NCBI RefSeq assembly: GCF_038896935.1
Contig: NZ_JBANDC010000006.1
Location: 186,001-250,000 of the forward strand
Direction: 5' to 3'
DNA length: 64,000 nt
Origin: Collimonas rhizosphaerae
GTDB taxonomy: Bacteria > Pseudomonadota > Gammaproteobacteria > Burkholderiales > Burkholderiaceae_D
In this document: positions 34,243 through 43,000 of the stretch, one piece after another
Layout of the letters: each line of letters starts with the position of its first letter
Position numbering within the stretch: position 1 is the first letter of the stretch
Notes under the pieces: generated by a model
Told to the model about the DNA's origin: nothing
Database searches by the model: none
What the model saw: the letters and a program-made list of their open reading frames with translations, nothing else
Translations under genes and position numbers: made by a program

Positions 34243-35388
34243 ATGAAAAAAATACTCGCGGCGCTTGCTGCCACTGTCCTTTCCATATCCGTTGCCTTTG
34301 CGCAGACATTGCCGCCGCCGACAGTAGCCGCCAAATCGTGGCTGCTGCTCGATACCACCAGCAACCAGGTAGTGGCATCGCAAGATCCCGACATGCGCAT
34401 CGAACCGGCCTCGCTGGCCAAGATCATGACCGCCTATGTGGTTTTCGATGCGCTCAAGGCCAAGAAAATCAGCCTCGACCAGATGGTCAATGTTTCGGTG
34501 CGCGCCTGGAAGGTCGATCCAAGCAGCTCGAAAATGTTCATCGATCCGGCGACGCCGGTGTCGATCAACGACCTGCTGTACGGCTTGATGGTGGTGTCGG
34601 GCAACGACGCCGCAGTGGCATTGGCGGAAGCGGTCGCGGGCACCGAAGATTCCTTCGTCGCGCTGATGAACCACGAAGCCGAGCGCATGGGCATGAAGAG
34701 CACGCATTTCGGCAATCCGCACGGCTTGCCGAGCGCCGATACCTACTCCACCGCGCGCGACCTGGCGACTTTGGCGGCCCACGTGATCGTCGATTTCCCC
34801 GAGTTCTACAAGATCGATTCGACCAAGAAATACACCTACAACAAGATCACCCAGCCTAACCGCAACCGCCTGCTGTGGCTGGATCCGACCGTCGACGGCA
34901 TGAAGACCGGCCACACCAGCAGCGCCGGCTATTCCATCATCGCCAGCGCCAAGCGTCCGAACGCCGGCGGCGACCGCCGCCTGCTGGCGGTCGTGATCGG
35001 CACCAATTCCGACGGCACCCGTACCCAGGAAGCGCAAAAAATGCTGAACTGGGGTTTCCAGAACTTCGATGCCGTCAAGCTGTACGCCAAGGGCCAGGCG
35101 ATCGATACGCCGCAAGTCTGGAAAGGCGCCAAGAACCAGATCAAGATCGGCTTCACGCATGACGTCTACGTCACCGTGCCGAAAGGCGTCGCAGAGAAGA
35201 TCAAGCCAGTGCTGGAACGCACCGATCCGCTGATCGCGCCGATCCAGCAAAACGCCAAGGTCGGCACGGTCAAGATAAACGCCGACGGCAAGACCATTGC
35301 CGAGTTTCCGGTGGTGGCGCTGGAAGACGTGGCCCAGGCCACCATCTTCGGCCGCGCCTGGGATTCGATCCGTCTGCTGTTCAAATAA
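34243..35388 (+). CDS. D-alanyl-D-alanine carboxypeptidase (PBP5/6-like, S11 family)
   Basis: The 381-residue protein has a signal peptide (ending near SVAFAQ) and the penicillin-binding motifs SLAKIMT (SxxK), SGNDAAVAL (SxN) and DGMKTGHTS (KTG). A C-terminal domain of beta-strands and a final amphipathic helix (TIFGRAWDSIRLLFK) are typical of DacA/DacC membrane association. It trims the terminal D-alanine of peptidoglycan peptides in the periplasm. It stands alone, with a terminator directly downstream. Confidence 0.94.
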   Translation: MKKILAALAATVLSISVAFAQTLPPPTVAAKSWLLLDTTSNQVVASQDPDMRIEPASLAKIMTAYVVFDALKAKKISLDQMVNVSVRAWKVDPSSSKMFIDPATPVSINDLLYGLMVVSGNDAAVALAEAVAGTEDSFVALMNHEAERMGMKSTHFGNPHGLPSADTYSTARDLATLAAHVIVDFPEFYKIDSTKKYTYNKITQPNRNRLLWLDPTVDGMKTGHTSSAGYSIIASAKRPNAGGDRRLLAVVIGTNSDGTRTQEAQKMLNWGFQNFDAVKLYAKGQAIDTPQVWKGAKNQIKIGFTHDVYVTVPKGVAEKIKPVLERTDPLIAPIQQNAKVGTVKINADGKTIAEFPVVALEDVAQATIFGRAWDSIRLLFK

Positions 35389-35428
35389 AGGCAGCGCACC
35401 CAGGGCTTGCCGCCCTGCCGGTCCCATC

Positions 35429-35461
35429 AAAAAAATGACAGCCGCGGCTGTCATTTTTTTT
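35429..35461 (+). terminator. Rho-independent terminator after the D,D-carboxypeptidase gene
   Basis: An A-run, a GACAGCC/GGCTGTC palindromic stem centred at 35444/35445 and a T-run of eight make a clear terminator, 40 bp after the stop. Confidence 0.88.
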
Positions 35462-35673
35462 ACCAATAATCATTCGCATGCAATGGCTGGACAACTGTAT
35501 CACTCTGTATCATCTGGTTACAATTTTGTTTCCGCGTAACAATTAAATAGATTGTCCGAGAGCAAAATGTGGGGATACACTGCAGTCCCGTGACCAACCC
35601 TGGCCACGACAAAATGATGCGGCGCCCACCACAATGCGGCGCCAGCACATGGCTGTACAACAGGAGGAATGAC

Positions 35674-35754
35674 ATGATGCTCAGCTTCATCGGTTTCCAG
35701 CCGTACGCCTATCACGCCACCTCAAGGCCGCTCGCTCCGCCTCTTCGCTTCTAG
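35674..35754 (+). CDS. Possible 26-residue leader peptide
   Basis: AGGAGG at 35662-35667 precedes ATG 35674 by 6 bases. The ORF encodes MMLSFIGFQPYAYHATSR and ends LAPPLRF, and its TAG stop falls inside the first repeat units (CTTCTAG). It could be a small protein or leader, or a chance ORF. No homologue is recognised. Its position, touching the tandem array, is the main reason to list it. Confidence 0.3.
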   Translation: MMLSFIGFQPYAYHATSRPLAPPLRF

Positions 35755-35802
35755 CTTCTAGCTTCTAGCTTCTAGCTTCTAGCTTCTAGCTTCTAGCTTC
35801 TA
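35747..35802. repeat. Tandem heptanucleotide array GCTTCTA x 8
   Basis: Eight exact copies of the 7-mer occupy 35747-35802, followed by a degenerate unit GCTTCCA. It lies about 210 bp upstream of the EXORDIUM-like gene. A 7-nt unit is not a codon multiple, so slippage would change spacing or frame. Such arrays can be phase-variable; position suggests promoter or leader spacing. Confidence 0.9.
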
Positions 35803-36011
35803 GCTTCCAATTTTTCGCTATACCGAATTTCAATCCTGGCGCTCTGCACGCCCGGGTTGTCTTAGACGCAGCCGTCGTTCCGCCATGGCAGGTGGCGGCA
35901 CGCCTGTGCGTCGACCTGCAGCGGGACGCAATCTCGCTGCAGATGCGGTAACCGGACGCTCCCGATCGGACGTCCGGCTATGTCAATTCACATCAACTAT
36001 GGAGAGATGCA

Positions 36012-36941
36012 ATGAAATTGAATCGCAAATTAGTCGTGCTGGCTTTGTCTTGTGCTTACGCCAGCGTTGCGCTTGCAGGCGCTGTCAAGGGATCCGGCGA
36101 CTCGGTCTACAAGCCAACCGGCAAGGGCTGGGGCGAGCTGGACCTGGACGTGCAGACCCATGCGCAAAAGGCGGCAACCCTGAAAGCCCAGCGTACCGCC
36201 AACCTGACCAACCAGGGCGGTCCGGTGATGACCGCGCCAAAGAACGTTTACTACATCTGGTACGGCACCTGGGATAGCGCCTCGCAGAATGTATTGACCA
36301 ACCTCGGCAACCACATCGGCGGCTCTCCATACTTCAACATCAACACCACATACACCAACAAGGCCGGCACGCATGTGCAAAACGTCGTCAACTATGCCGG
36401 CACCACTACCGACAGCGGCTCGCTCGGCACCAAGCTGTCCGACGCCAACATCGAAACCATCGTCGCCAACAAGATCAATTCCGGCGCGCTGCCGCTGGAT
36501 GCGAACGGCGTCTACTTCGTGCTGACCGACAAGAACACCACTGCCACCTCGGGTTTCTGCACCCAGTATTGCGGCTGGCACACCAACGCCACGATCAACG
36601 GCCAGGATATCAAGTACGCCTTCATCGGCAATCCTGAAACCCAGTGCGCAAGCTCGTGCGGCGCCAATACGCCAAGCCCGAACAACACCCCAGGCGCCGA
36701 TGCGATGGCCAGCATCATTTCGCATGAGCTTGAAGAAGCGACCACCGACCCGGACGGCAACGCCTGGTATGCGCTGTCCAACGGCATGGAAAACGGCGAC
36801 AAATGCGCATGGAATTTCGGCGCCACGTCGACCGCCGCCAACGGTTCTGCCTACAACCAGACCTTCGGCACCATGAAGTACCTGATCCAGCAGAACTGGA
36901 CACTGCTGCCAAGCCAGGCCTGCGCCCAGCACTATCCGTGA
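36012..36941 (+). CDS. Secreted EXORDIUM/phosphate-induced protein 1-like protein
   Basis: The 309-residue protein has a signal peptide ending near VALAGA (residues 21-24). The mature part matches the plant PHI-1/EXORDIUM family: VYYIWYGTWDSASQNVL (79-95), GVYFVLTDKNT (166-176), FCTQYCGWHTN (182-192), YAFIGNPETQC (202-212), ISHELEEATTDPDGNAWY (236-253) and DKCAWNFG (263-270). Six cysteines remain in the mature chain (183, 187, 212, 216, 265, 304), enough for three disulfides. HELEE may be a metal site. A DsbC gene lies two genes on. Role in bacteria is unknown. Confidence 0.82.
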   Translation: MKLNRKLVVLALSCAYASVALAGAVKGSGDSVYKPTGKGWGELDLDVQTHAQKAATLKAQRTANLTNQGGPVMTAPKNVYYIWYGTWDSASQNVLTNLGNHIGGSPYFNINTTYTNKAGTHVQNVVNYAGTTTDSGSLGTKLSDANIETIVANKINSGALPLDANGVYFVLTDKNTTATSGFCTQYCGWHTNATINGQDIKYAFIGNPETQCASSCGANTPSPNNTPGADAMASIISHELEEATTDPDGNAWYALSNGMENGDKCAWNFGATSTAANGSAYNQTFGTMKYLIQQNWTLLPSQACAQHYP

Positions 36942-37042
36942 TGGCACGATGGCTGTGATGTAACATGGAATTCCGCCGCGGAGCGCTCTGCGGCGGAGCT
37001 TCAGCTGATGCTCTTTCCGATTCAACCGCCCGAGTCCATGCC

Positions 37043-37570
37043 ATGAAAAAATTTCCTCTCCTGCTGGCGCTGCTGCTGGCAAACCCGCTATCCGGCTTCG
37101 CACAGCAAGCCGCCGCTCCGCTCCAGAGAACCATACCGACCATCACCCGCACGGTGCAGATTTTCAGCACATTGGAAAACGAATTGAATGACGCTGTCCA
37201 GCAGCGCAACAGCGGCGTCATCGATAAACGCCTTGCCGACGATTATGAACTGCGCACCGCTGCCGCTCCCGCCCGGCCGACGCCGCGCGCGGAATGGATC
37301 GCCAGCGCCCTGAAGCAGGCGCCGTTTGCGTCGCAGGTGCAACAGATGGCAGTGCATGAATACGGCAATCTGATGGTCGTCAGCTTCCTGTGGTCGCTGG
37401 ATGTTCCCGCCGCCAGCCCGCTGGCAAAGAACATATTTGTCGTCGATACCTGGAAACAGGTCGACGGCGACTGGAAACTGGCGGCCCGCTACGCGGCGCC
37501 GGCCGACGCGCAGCACAAGAAAGTGCCGGGGGCAGACCTGTCCGGCATCGACGCCAAGAAAAAAATCTGA
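37043..37570 (+). CDS. Secreted SnoaL/NTF2-like (DUF4440-type) protein
   Basis: ATG 37043 gives a 175-residue protein with a signal peptide (PLLLALLLANPLSGFAQQ). The mature part is NTF2-like: LENELNDAVQQRNSGVIDKRL, then VQQMAVHEYGNLMVVSFLWSL and VDTWKQVDGDWKLAARY, the usual end of the cone-shaped fold. Such proteins are small enzymes or ligand binders. It is 101 bp after the EXORDIUM-like gene and 37 bp before the DsbC gene. Function unknown. Confidence 0.72.
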   Translation: MKKFPLLLALLLANPLSGFAQQAAAPLQRTIPTITRTVQIFSTLENELNDAVQQRNSGVIDKRLADDYELRTAAAPARPTPRAEWIASALKQAPFASQVQQMAVHEYGNLMVVSFLWSLDVPAASPLAKNIFVVDTWKQVDGDWKLAARYAAPADAQHKKVPGADLSGIDAKKKI

Positions 37571-37607
37571 CACTGAACCCTGTCTCTTTCTTAGCAATGG
37601 AAACGCC

Positions 37608-38327
37608 ATGATCCGCTTCAAGAATACCTTGCCCTTGCTGCTCGCCCTGGCGGCCGCCGGCGCCGCCGCCGAAACCGCGCAGGAAGCCCGCATCAAGCAA
37701 CTGATCGAGCCGCGCATGGGCGTCGGCATCAAGGTCGATTCGATCACCAAGACGCCTTATGCCGGCCTGTATGAAGTGCGCACCAACGGCGATATCTTCT
37801 ACACTGATGAAAACGCCGACTACATCGTAGTCGGCAAAGTCATCGATACCCGCACCTACAAGGACCTGACCAAAGAAAGGGTGGACCAGCTCGCAGCGAT
37901 CAATTTCGCCGACCTGCCGCTCGACGCCGCGGTCAAGACTGTCAAAGGCAACGGCAAACGGGTGCTGGCGATATTCGAGGATCCGAACTGCCCTTACTGC
38001 AAGAACCTGCACAAGACCTTGCAGGGAATCGACAATGTGACGATCTATACTTTCCTGCTCAATATCCTGTCCGACGATTCGGTGGTGAAGTCGCGCGATA
38101 TCTGGTGCTCGGCAGACCGCAGCAAGGCGTGGAACGACTGGATGGCAAACGGCAAAGCCGCAGCAGCGGCCGCGGCCGCCTGCTCGACGCCAAACGACAA
38201 AGTGCTGGCGCTGGGCAAGAAGCTGCGTATCGTCGGCACGCCCACGGTGTATTTTTCGGATGGCAGCCGCACCGGCAGCGCGCTTGACGCCAAGGCCCTG
38301 GAACAGAAACTGGCTTCCATGAAGTAG
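37608..38327 (+). CDS. dsbC: DsbC-family thiol:disulfide isomerase
   Basis: The 239-residue protein has a signal peptide (LPLLLALAAAGAAAETA), an N-terminal dimerisation domain (about 25-85, with LYEVRTNGDIFYTDENADYIVVGK) and a thioredoxin-fold domain with the CPYC active site in FEDPNCPYCKNLH, plus the cis-Pro in GTPTVYFSDG. It isomerises wrong disulfides in the periplasm. The CPYC motif differs from the CGYC of E. coli DsbC. It may help fold the six-cysteine protein encoded upstream; this link is inference. Confidence 0.9.
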   Translation: MIRFKNTLPLLLALAAAGAAAETAQEARIKQLIEPRMGVGIKVDSITKTPYAGLYEVRTNGDIFYTDENADYIVVGKVIDTRTYKDLTKERVDQLAAINFADLPLDAAVKTVKGNGKRVLAIFEDPNCPYCKNLHKTLQGIDNVTIYTFLLNILSDDSVVKSRDIWCSADRSKAWNDWMANGKAAAAAAAACSTPNDKVLALGKKLRIVGTPTVYFSDGSRTGSALDAKALEQKLASMK

Positions 38328-38366
38328 CCTGGGCAGCCTGCCGCAAACGCCGCAGGCTGGCGCCGG

Positions 38367-39422
38367 TCAGCGCCGGCGGCGGCTCCAGGCTTCCAGGAAG
38401 GCCAGCGTGACATTAGCCTCGTTGGTCTCCGCCAGGCCGCTGCCGAAGAAGGCGCCGACATCCTTGAAATCATTGCCGCCCGCCAGGTCCGACAAGCTGC
38501 GGAACGCAATGAAAGGCACACGGTTGGCATACGCCACCTGGGCAAAAGCACCGGTTTCCATATCCACCACCTGCGCCTGCAGGTTATCGAACAGATAGGC
38601 CCGGTAGCCGGGATTGGCCAGGAAAGCGCTGCCGGAAACACCACGCCCGCCAACCCGCAACTCCGGCTGGACGCTGACGCACAGGGATGGATTCTTCGGT
38701 CCGCATTTCGCCAGCCCTGGCTTCAAGGTACGGGCCAGCGCCAGCATCTCGGGATCGGCCTGGAACTCGAAACGGAATTCTCCTTGCGGCGCATTGCTTG
38801 CATTCATGACGAAATTGTCGCGCATGAACAGGCCGCTGCTGACCGGGCCATTGGGAGTATCGAACTTGAAATCCGGGCGCGGCTTGCCGTTGTCGGCCGC
38901 CAGCTTGACACCCAGGCAGCTGACATCGCCCGCCGCGCCGCAAGGCGAAGGCAAGCTGCCGTCGCCGTTCCAGTAGACTTCCATCGGCATCGCCCAGCTC
39001 TCCGGCACGGTAACGTCGCCGACATGGCTGGCCGGATTGACGCCGCCGGCGATGCCGCTCATCAGCAAGCGCTCGATATGGAAATGATCCATCATCAGCT
39101 GCGTCACCATGGTGGCGTTCACCACGCTGACGCCGCTCAGCACGATCACCACCTGGTTGCCGCGCAGTTCGCCGGTGGTGAAGCGATTGCCGTTGATCTT
39201 CCAGTCACGCTTCTTCTGCGTCTGTTCCAGCAGGATATCGGCTTCGGCGCCGAACGCCGAAACGATGCCGATGCGCGGTCTGCATTCGCTCAGACAATGA
39301 CTCTTTGCCGGCGGCGCCGCGCCGGCGGTGGCCATCAAGGCGGCGCCGGCCAGCAAGGCGCAAGCTGCCTGGCGCAGCATTTTCAATACAGGGGCATGGG
39401 CGGGCAAGGGCTTTCCTTTCAT
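38367..39422 (-). CDS. Exported phosphorylase-superfamily nucleosidase-like protein
   Basis: The 351-residue protein has a signal-like segment (ACALLAGAALMATAGAA, residues about 20-36), then an MTA/SAH nucleosidase-like domain: IGIVSAFGAEADILLEQTQ, VIVLSGVSVVNATMVTQLM, SGIAGGVNPASHVGDV and VDMETGAFAQVAYANRVPFI, whose MET-x-A pattern holds the ribose/base-binding residues. It may act on nucleosides in the periplasm. The exact start is uncertain: the ATG at 39422 has no upstream ribosome site, while AAAGGAAAG lies just inside, before a TTG. Confidence 0.75.
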   Translation of the reverse strand: MKGKPLPAHAPVLKMLRQAACALLAGAALMATAGAAPPAKSHCLSECRPRIGIVSAFGAEADILLEQTQKKRDWKINGNRFTTGELRGNQVVIVLSGVSVVNATMVTQLMMDHFHIERLLMSGIAGGVNPASHVGDVTVPESWAMPMEVYWNGDGSLPSPCGAAGDVSCLGVKLAADNGKPRPDFKFDTPNGPVSSGLFMRDNFVMNASNAPQGEFRFEFQADPEMLALARTLKPGLAKCGPKNPSLCVSVQPELRVGGRGVSGSAFLANPGYRAYLFDNLQAQVVDMETGAFAQVAYANRVPFIAFRSLSDLAGGNDFKDVGAFFGSGLAETNEANVTLAFLEAWSRRRR

Positions 39423-39443
39423 TGGGTAAAAAGGGTTGGTGGT

Positions 39444-39992
39444 TCAGGTATTTTCCGGTCCCGAAAGCGGCACGCCAGCGCCCGGCTTGAGGCCATGGCG
39501 CCAGAGCAGCAGGCCGATCGCGTAGGTGACATAGTAAGCCGCCAGGATGCCGAAGATCAGCAAGGTCAGCGGACTGCCGGAAAACTGGCTCGGGGTCCAG
39601 ACCTGCGGTCCCGGCGCCAGGTAGAACTGGGCCAGGCGATAGACGATGCGGCCGGCGAACAGCAGCGACAGCGCAATGCCCAGGTGGGCGCTGGGCGTAT
39701 AGAATAGGCCGGCCGGCGTTTGTTCGAATTGCGTGAGGCGGTGGCCATAAACGCCCAGCCCGATGCCCAGGGCAATGCCGCCGGCGACTGCCGCCAGATG
39801 GTCCGGATGCGCCAGGGACGCCAGCGACAGCATGCCCATCAGCCAGGTAAACAGGCAAATGGTGATCCACGGCCTCACGGCCGACAGTTTCTGCCGGCCG
39901 ACCATGCGCCGGATCCGCGAATACAAACGCCAGACCACCAGCGCGGCGATGCCGAGCGACACAAACAAGGAAGGATGAACGGGAATTGCCAT
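39444..39992 (-). CDS. Four- to five-helix membrane protein, CcdC/DUF1453-like
   Basis: The 182-residue protein has hydrophobic segments at about residues 8-22, 43-63, 66-84, 104-125 and 140-160, with a basic RLYSRIRRMVGRQKL loop after the first helix. This resembles CcdC-like proteins, which carry a similar basic loop. The gene follows jetC on the same strand but after 69 bp with no coupling, so a defence role is doubtful. It lies 21 bp upstream of the nucleosidase-like gene and may be co-transcribed with it. Confidence 0.5.
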   Translation of the reverse strand: MAIPVHPSLFVSLGIAALVVWRLYSRIRRMVGRQKLSAVRPWITICLFTWLMGMLSLASLAHPDHLAAVAGGIALGIGLGVYGHRLTQFEQTPAGLFYTPSAHLGIALSLLFAGRIVYRLAQFYLAPGPQVWTPSQFSGSPLTLLIFGILAAYYVTYAIGLLLWRHGLKPGAGVPLSGPENT

Positions 39993-40061
39993 GGATTTCT
40001 CCCCAATGCGGCTGATCGCGCCAGTCTAACCCAGTTTAATGCCAGGGCAATTACCCTCTGT

Positions 40062-43000
40062 TCACGCAGCCTGCTCGGCTGCCTCGAAATTGATCTGCGC
40101 CTGCTCCCGCACCTGGGCCCGCCGCAGTTCCCACAGTTCGCGCAGCTTGTCCGAGCGCAGTTCGCGTTCGTCCGACTCCGAGACAAACCCGACTTCGCCG
40201 TTGCCGTCCGCCACGGTGCGGCTGAAGCTCCATTCGCGCGAGAATTCCGGCTTGATCGCGCCGGCGTGCTTGGTCGGCATGGCGCAGATCAGTTGCATGC
40301 CAAGGTTGTCGCGCAGGAATTTCAAGACATCGCGCGCGCGCCCTTCATCCATCTTGGCGAACGATTCGTCGTTGACCAGCAGGTGCAGGCTGGCGCCCTT
40401 CTCGAAACGCTTGAGGCGGTTGGTGACGACGGCCGCGTGGATGATGTAAGCCGGCGTTTCCAGCTGGCCGCCGGAACCGGTGCCCCATTCCGACAAACGC
40501 ACATGCGAACCGGTATCGGATTCCTTGTAGATTTCATAGCGGCGGTAGTTGCGGTAATCGGCAACCCGCTGCAGTTCCTTGACCGCCTTGTCTTCGTCGT
40601 CCGACAGCAGCAATTGCACCAGGCGATCGCGCACCTGGCAGTTTTCCGCGCTCAGGACAGGATCGGCAAACAGGTTGCCGGCTTCCTGCGTATCCGACAT
40701 TTCCGAGGTGGCGCAAAAGAAATCATAGTAAGCCTTGAATTCCGGTATCCATTCCGACCAGTCGATGCGGAATTTATCGGTGCCGAACTTGAGCTTGTCG
40801 AGTTCGGTGTTGAGCGTCTTCAAGGTGCGCACGCCGGTATCGACCGCATTGCGGATTTCGTAGCAGAACTGCTTGGTGAATACATCGTTGAACGACGCTT
40901 CGGCCGTGCGCAGCTGCTCCAGGTTCTTGATCAGGCCGATATCTTTCTGCCGCGTCAGCTGGGCTCGGGTACGTTCCTGCAAGGTCACCATCAGCGCGTA
41001 CAGCGGCGTGAAATCGCCATCGCGCAGATCGTCGCCCTGTGCCGTTTCAAACCGTTCGTCAATGCGCGCATGGGCGTGGTATTCGCCCAGGGCGTTGCGG
41101 GCGTCGCCATACAGCTGCCAGCTGAGGGCGGTCTGTTTGGCGACGCCGGCGGCGGCCTGCGATTGCGAATGGCTGCCTGCGTTTACCCACGCCGCCACTT
41201 CGTCCGTCAGCGCGGTGAAAGACAGGCTGCCGTTGACGATGCACAGGTCGCGCAGTTTTTCGGTATCGCTGTCGACCCGCGCCTGCTTGGCTCCGAGGCC
41301 GAAATGCAGGCGCGTCAGCGCGGCCTGGTGGCCCTGTATGGCCTTTTCATGGCCGCCGATATTCTTGCTGCAAGCGGTCTTGCGGGCTTCCAGGGCGGCG
41401 ATTTCAATGCCCAGGGCTTCCGCCTCGTCTTCCAGCTTGCTGACCTGGGTCAGGTCAAGCCGGCCCAGGTCCTGGCGCGCGGCGTCGAGCTCGCGCACCA
41501 GGTTTTCCAGTTCGTCGATCGCGGCAAACGACGGACACTGGAGCTGCCCCATCAAGGCCAGCGCGCCCTGCAGCTCGCGCAGCTGGGCGCGTATCCGGGT
41601 CAGCTCCTGCTCTGCGTGCGCATGCTCTTGTTCGGCGCGCTGCTTGGCAAGGCGCTTGGCTTCCTGGCCGAACACCAGCAGGTCGGTATCGGCGGTGAAC
41701 ATGGTGCGCGAGCCGCTGCCCTTGCCGTCCCGGGTCAGGCCGCGCGAAGTATGGCGCAGGGCTTCGGTATCGGCTACCTTGACCACCTGGCCGAACTGGT
41801 CGTGCAGATAGGCATGGGCAATCGGATGCTCGGTGCTCAGTTCGTGCACGATCGAGTCGCTCGGGGTTCTTTCGATTTTCAGGTTTTTCAGGCAGAAGCT
41901 GCCCTGGATCACATTGGCGCGCAGTTTCTTCTGCCGCACGAAATCGATGGCCTTGCCCTCCCACGCCTGGTCCACCACCAGGTTGAAACGGGCGCCGCCG
42001 AGATACCCTTCGATCGCCGCCTGCCACTCGATCGACAAAGGCTCCACCAGGTCGCACAATACCTGCGCCCGCGCCGCGCCCAGCTCAGAGCGGAACTCCT
42101 TGAGCGCATGGCGGATATGCTGCGGATAGTCGGCGCCGCCTTCGGCCAGATTGGCTTTGCGCGAGGCGGCGTCTTTTTCGTGGCGCAAGGCGTCGTGCTC
42201 GGCCGTCCGCAGCTGCGCAATCTGCGTGTGCAAGGCTGAAACGAAACTGTGTTCCGTGCCGGCCAGCGCAGCGTGCAGTTTCCCCAAGGCGGCATCGACG
42301 CCTTCAAAGCCGCTGACCAGCATCAGCGATTTCAGCACGTCCACTTCGTCCGCCTTGGCCAGCTCGGCGATGCTGCGCAGGTGGGTCGCGAGGTCCAGCG
42401 TGCCGGCTGCCGACAACGCCAGCACTACCTGGCGCGCGGCGTTGGCGATTTCCTTCTGTTCCGGCGGAATCTGCATGCCGGCCACGCTGCGCGCCGCGGT
42501 TTCCAGCTGCTGGGCGGCCAGCGCGTTGTGCTGCAACGCGCTGAACACGGCCTTGATCTTGCCGTCGTTCTGCTCGATCTGGTTCTGGATCCGGCTCTTC
42601 TGTTCGGCCGCAGGGATGCCCATCATCTGCGCATGGATCTGCGTCAGGCTGCGGTTCTTGGCGCCGCGGTCCTGCTCCAGCTTGTCGGCGTTCTCGGTTT
42701 CATCGTCGATCAGCGCCTGCAATCCCTCGATGGCCGAGGTAGCGGCTTCCAGCTGGCGCTGGTCTTCGCGCAGGGCCAGCGACGACACCAGCAGCTGCGA
42801 CTGGCTGGCGGATTGATGCGCGCGCGCCGTGTCGCCGACAGCCTTGCCGAGCAGCTCCAGGCGCTTGACGTTGTCGCTCAGGCGTTCGCCTTCCTTGCGC
42901 AGCTCGTTGACCTGGCGCATCAGCTTGCTGATCTGGCCGATGCGCTGCGACAGCTGGCTAGTGTCGAGTTCCAGGATCTGGTGCTTGACCAGGTCGTCGA

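Larger units (their letters stand above)
35462..36011. promoter_or_regulatory. Long upstream region of the EXORDIUM-like gene
   Basis: These 550 bp lack a conventional gene. They hold a short ORF with strong ribosome site (35674-35754), a heptanucleotide tandem array (35747-35802) and a GC-rich stretch before the ribosome site GGAGAG at about 36001-36006. The left part (35480-35560) is AT-rich and could contain the promoter. Confidence 0.45.

Noticed and set aside
35747..35802. Heptamer array as a CRISPR array
   Set aside because: The unit is 7 bp with no spacers and no cas genes nearby. It is a simple tandem repeat.
39444..39992. Small membrane gene as a missing jetD or defence effector
   Set aside because: It has four or five membrane helices, no nuclease features, a 69-bp gap after jetC and no coupling. 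It fits better with the downstream nucleosidase-like gene.
39720..42239. Open frame of 839 codons on the + strand
   Set aside because: It is antisense to jetC and the CcdC-like gene; no family motif is seen and the composition is that of a shadow frame.
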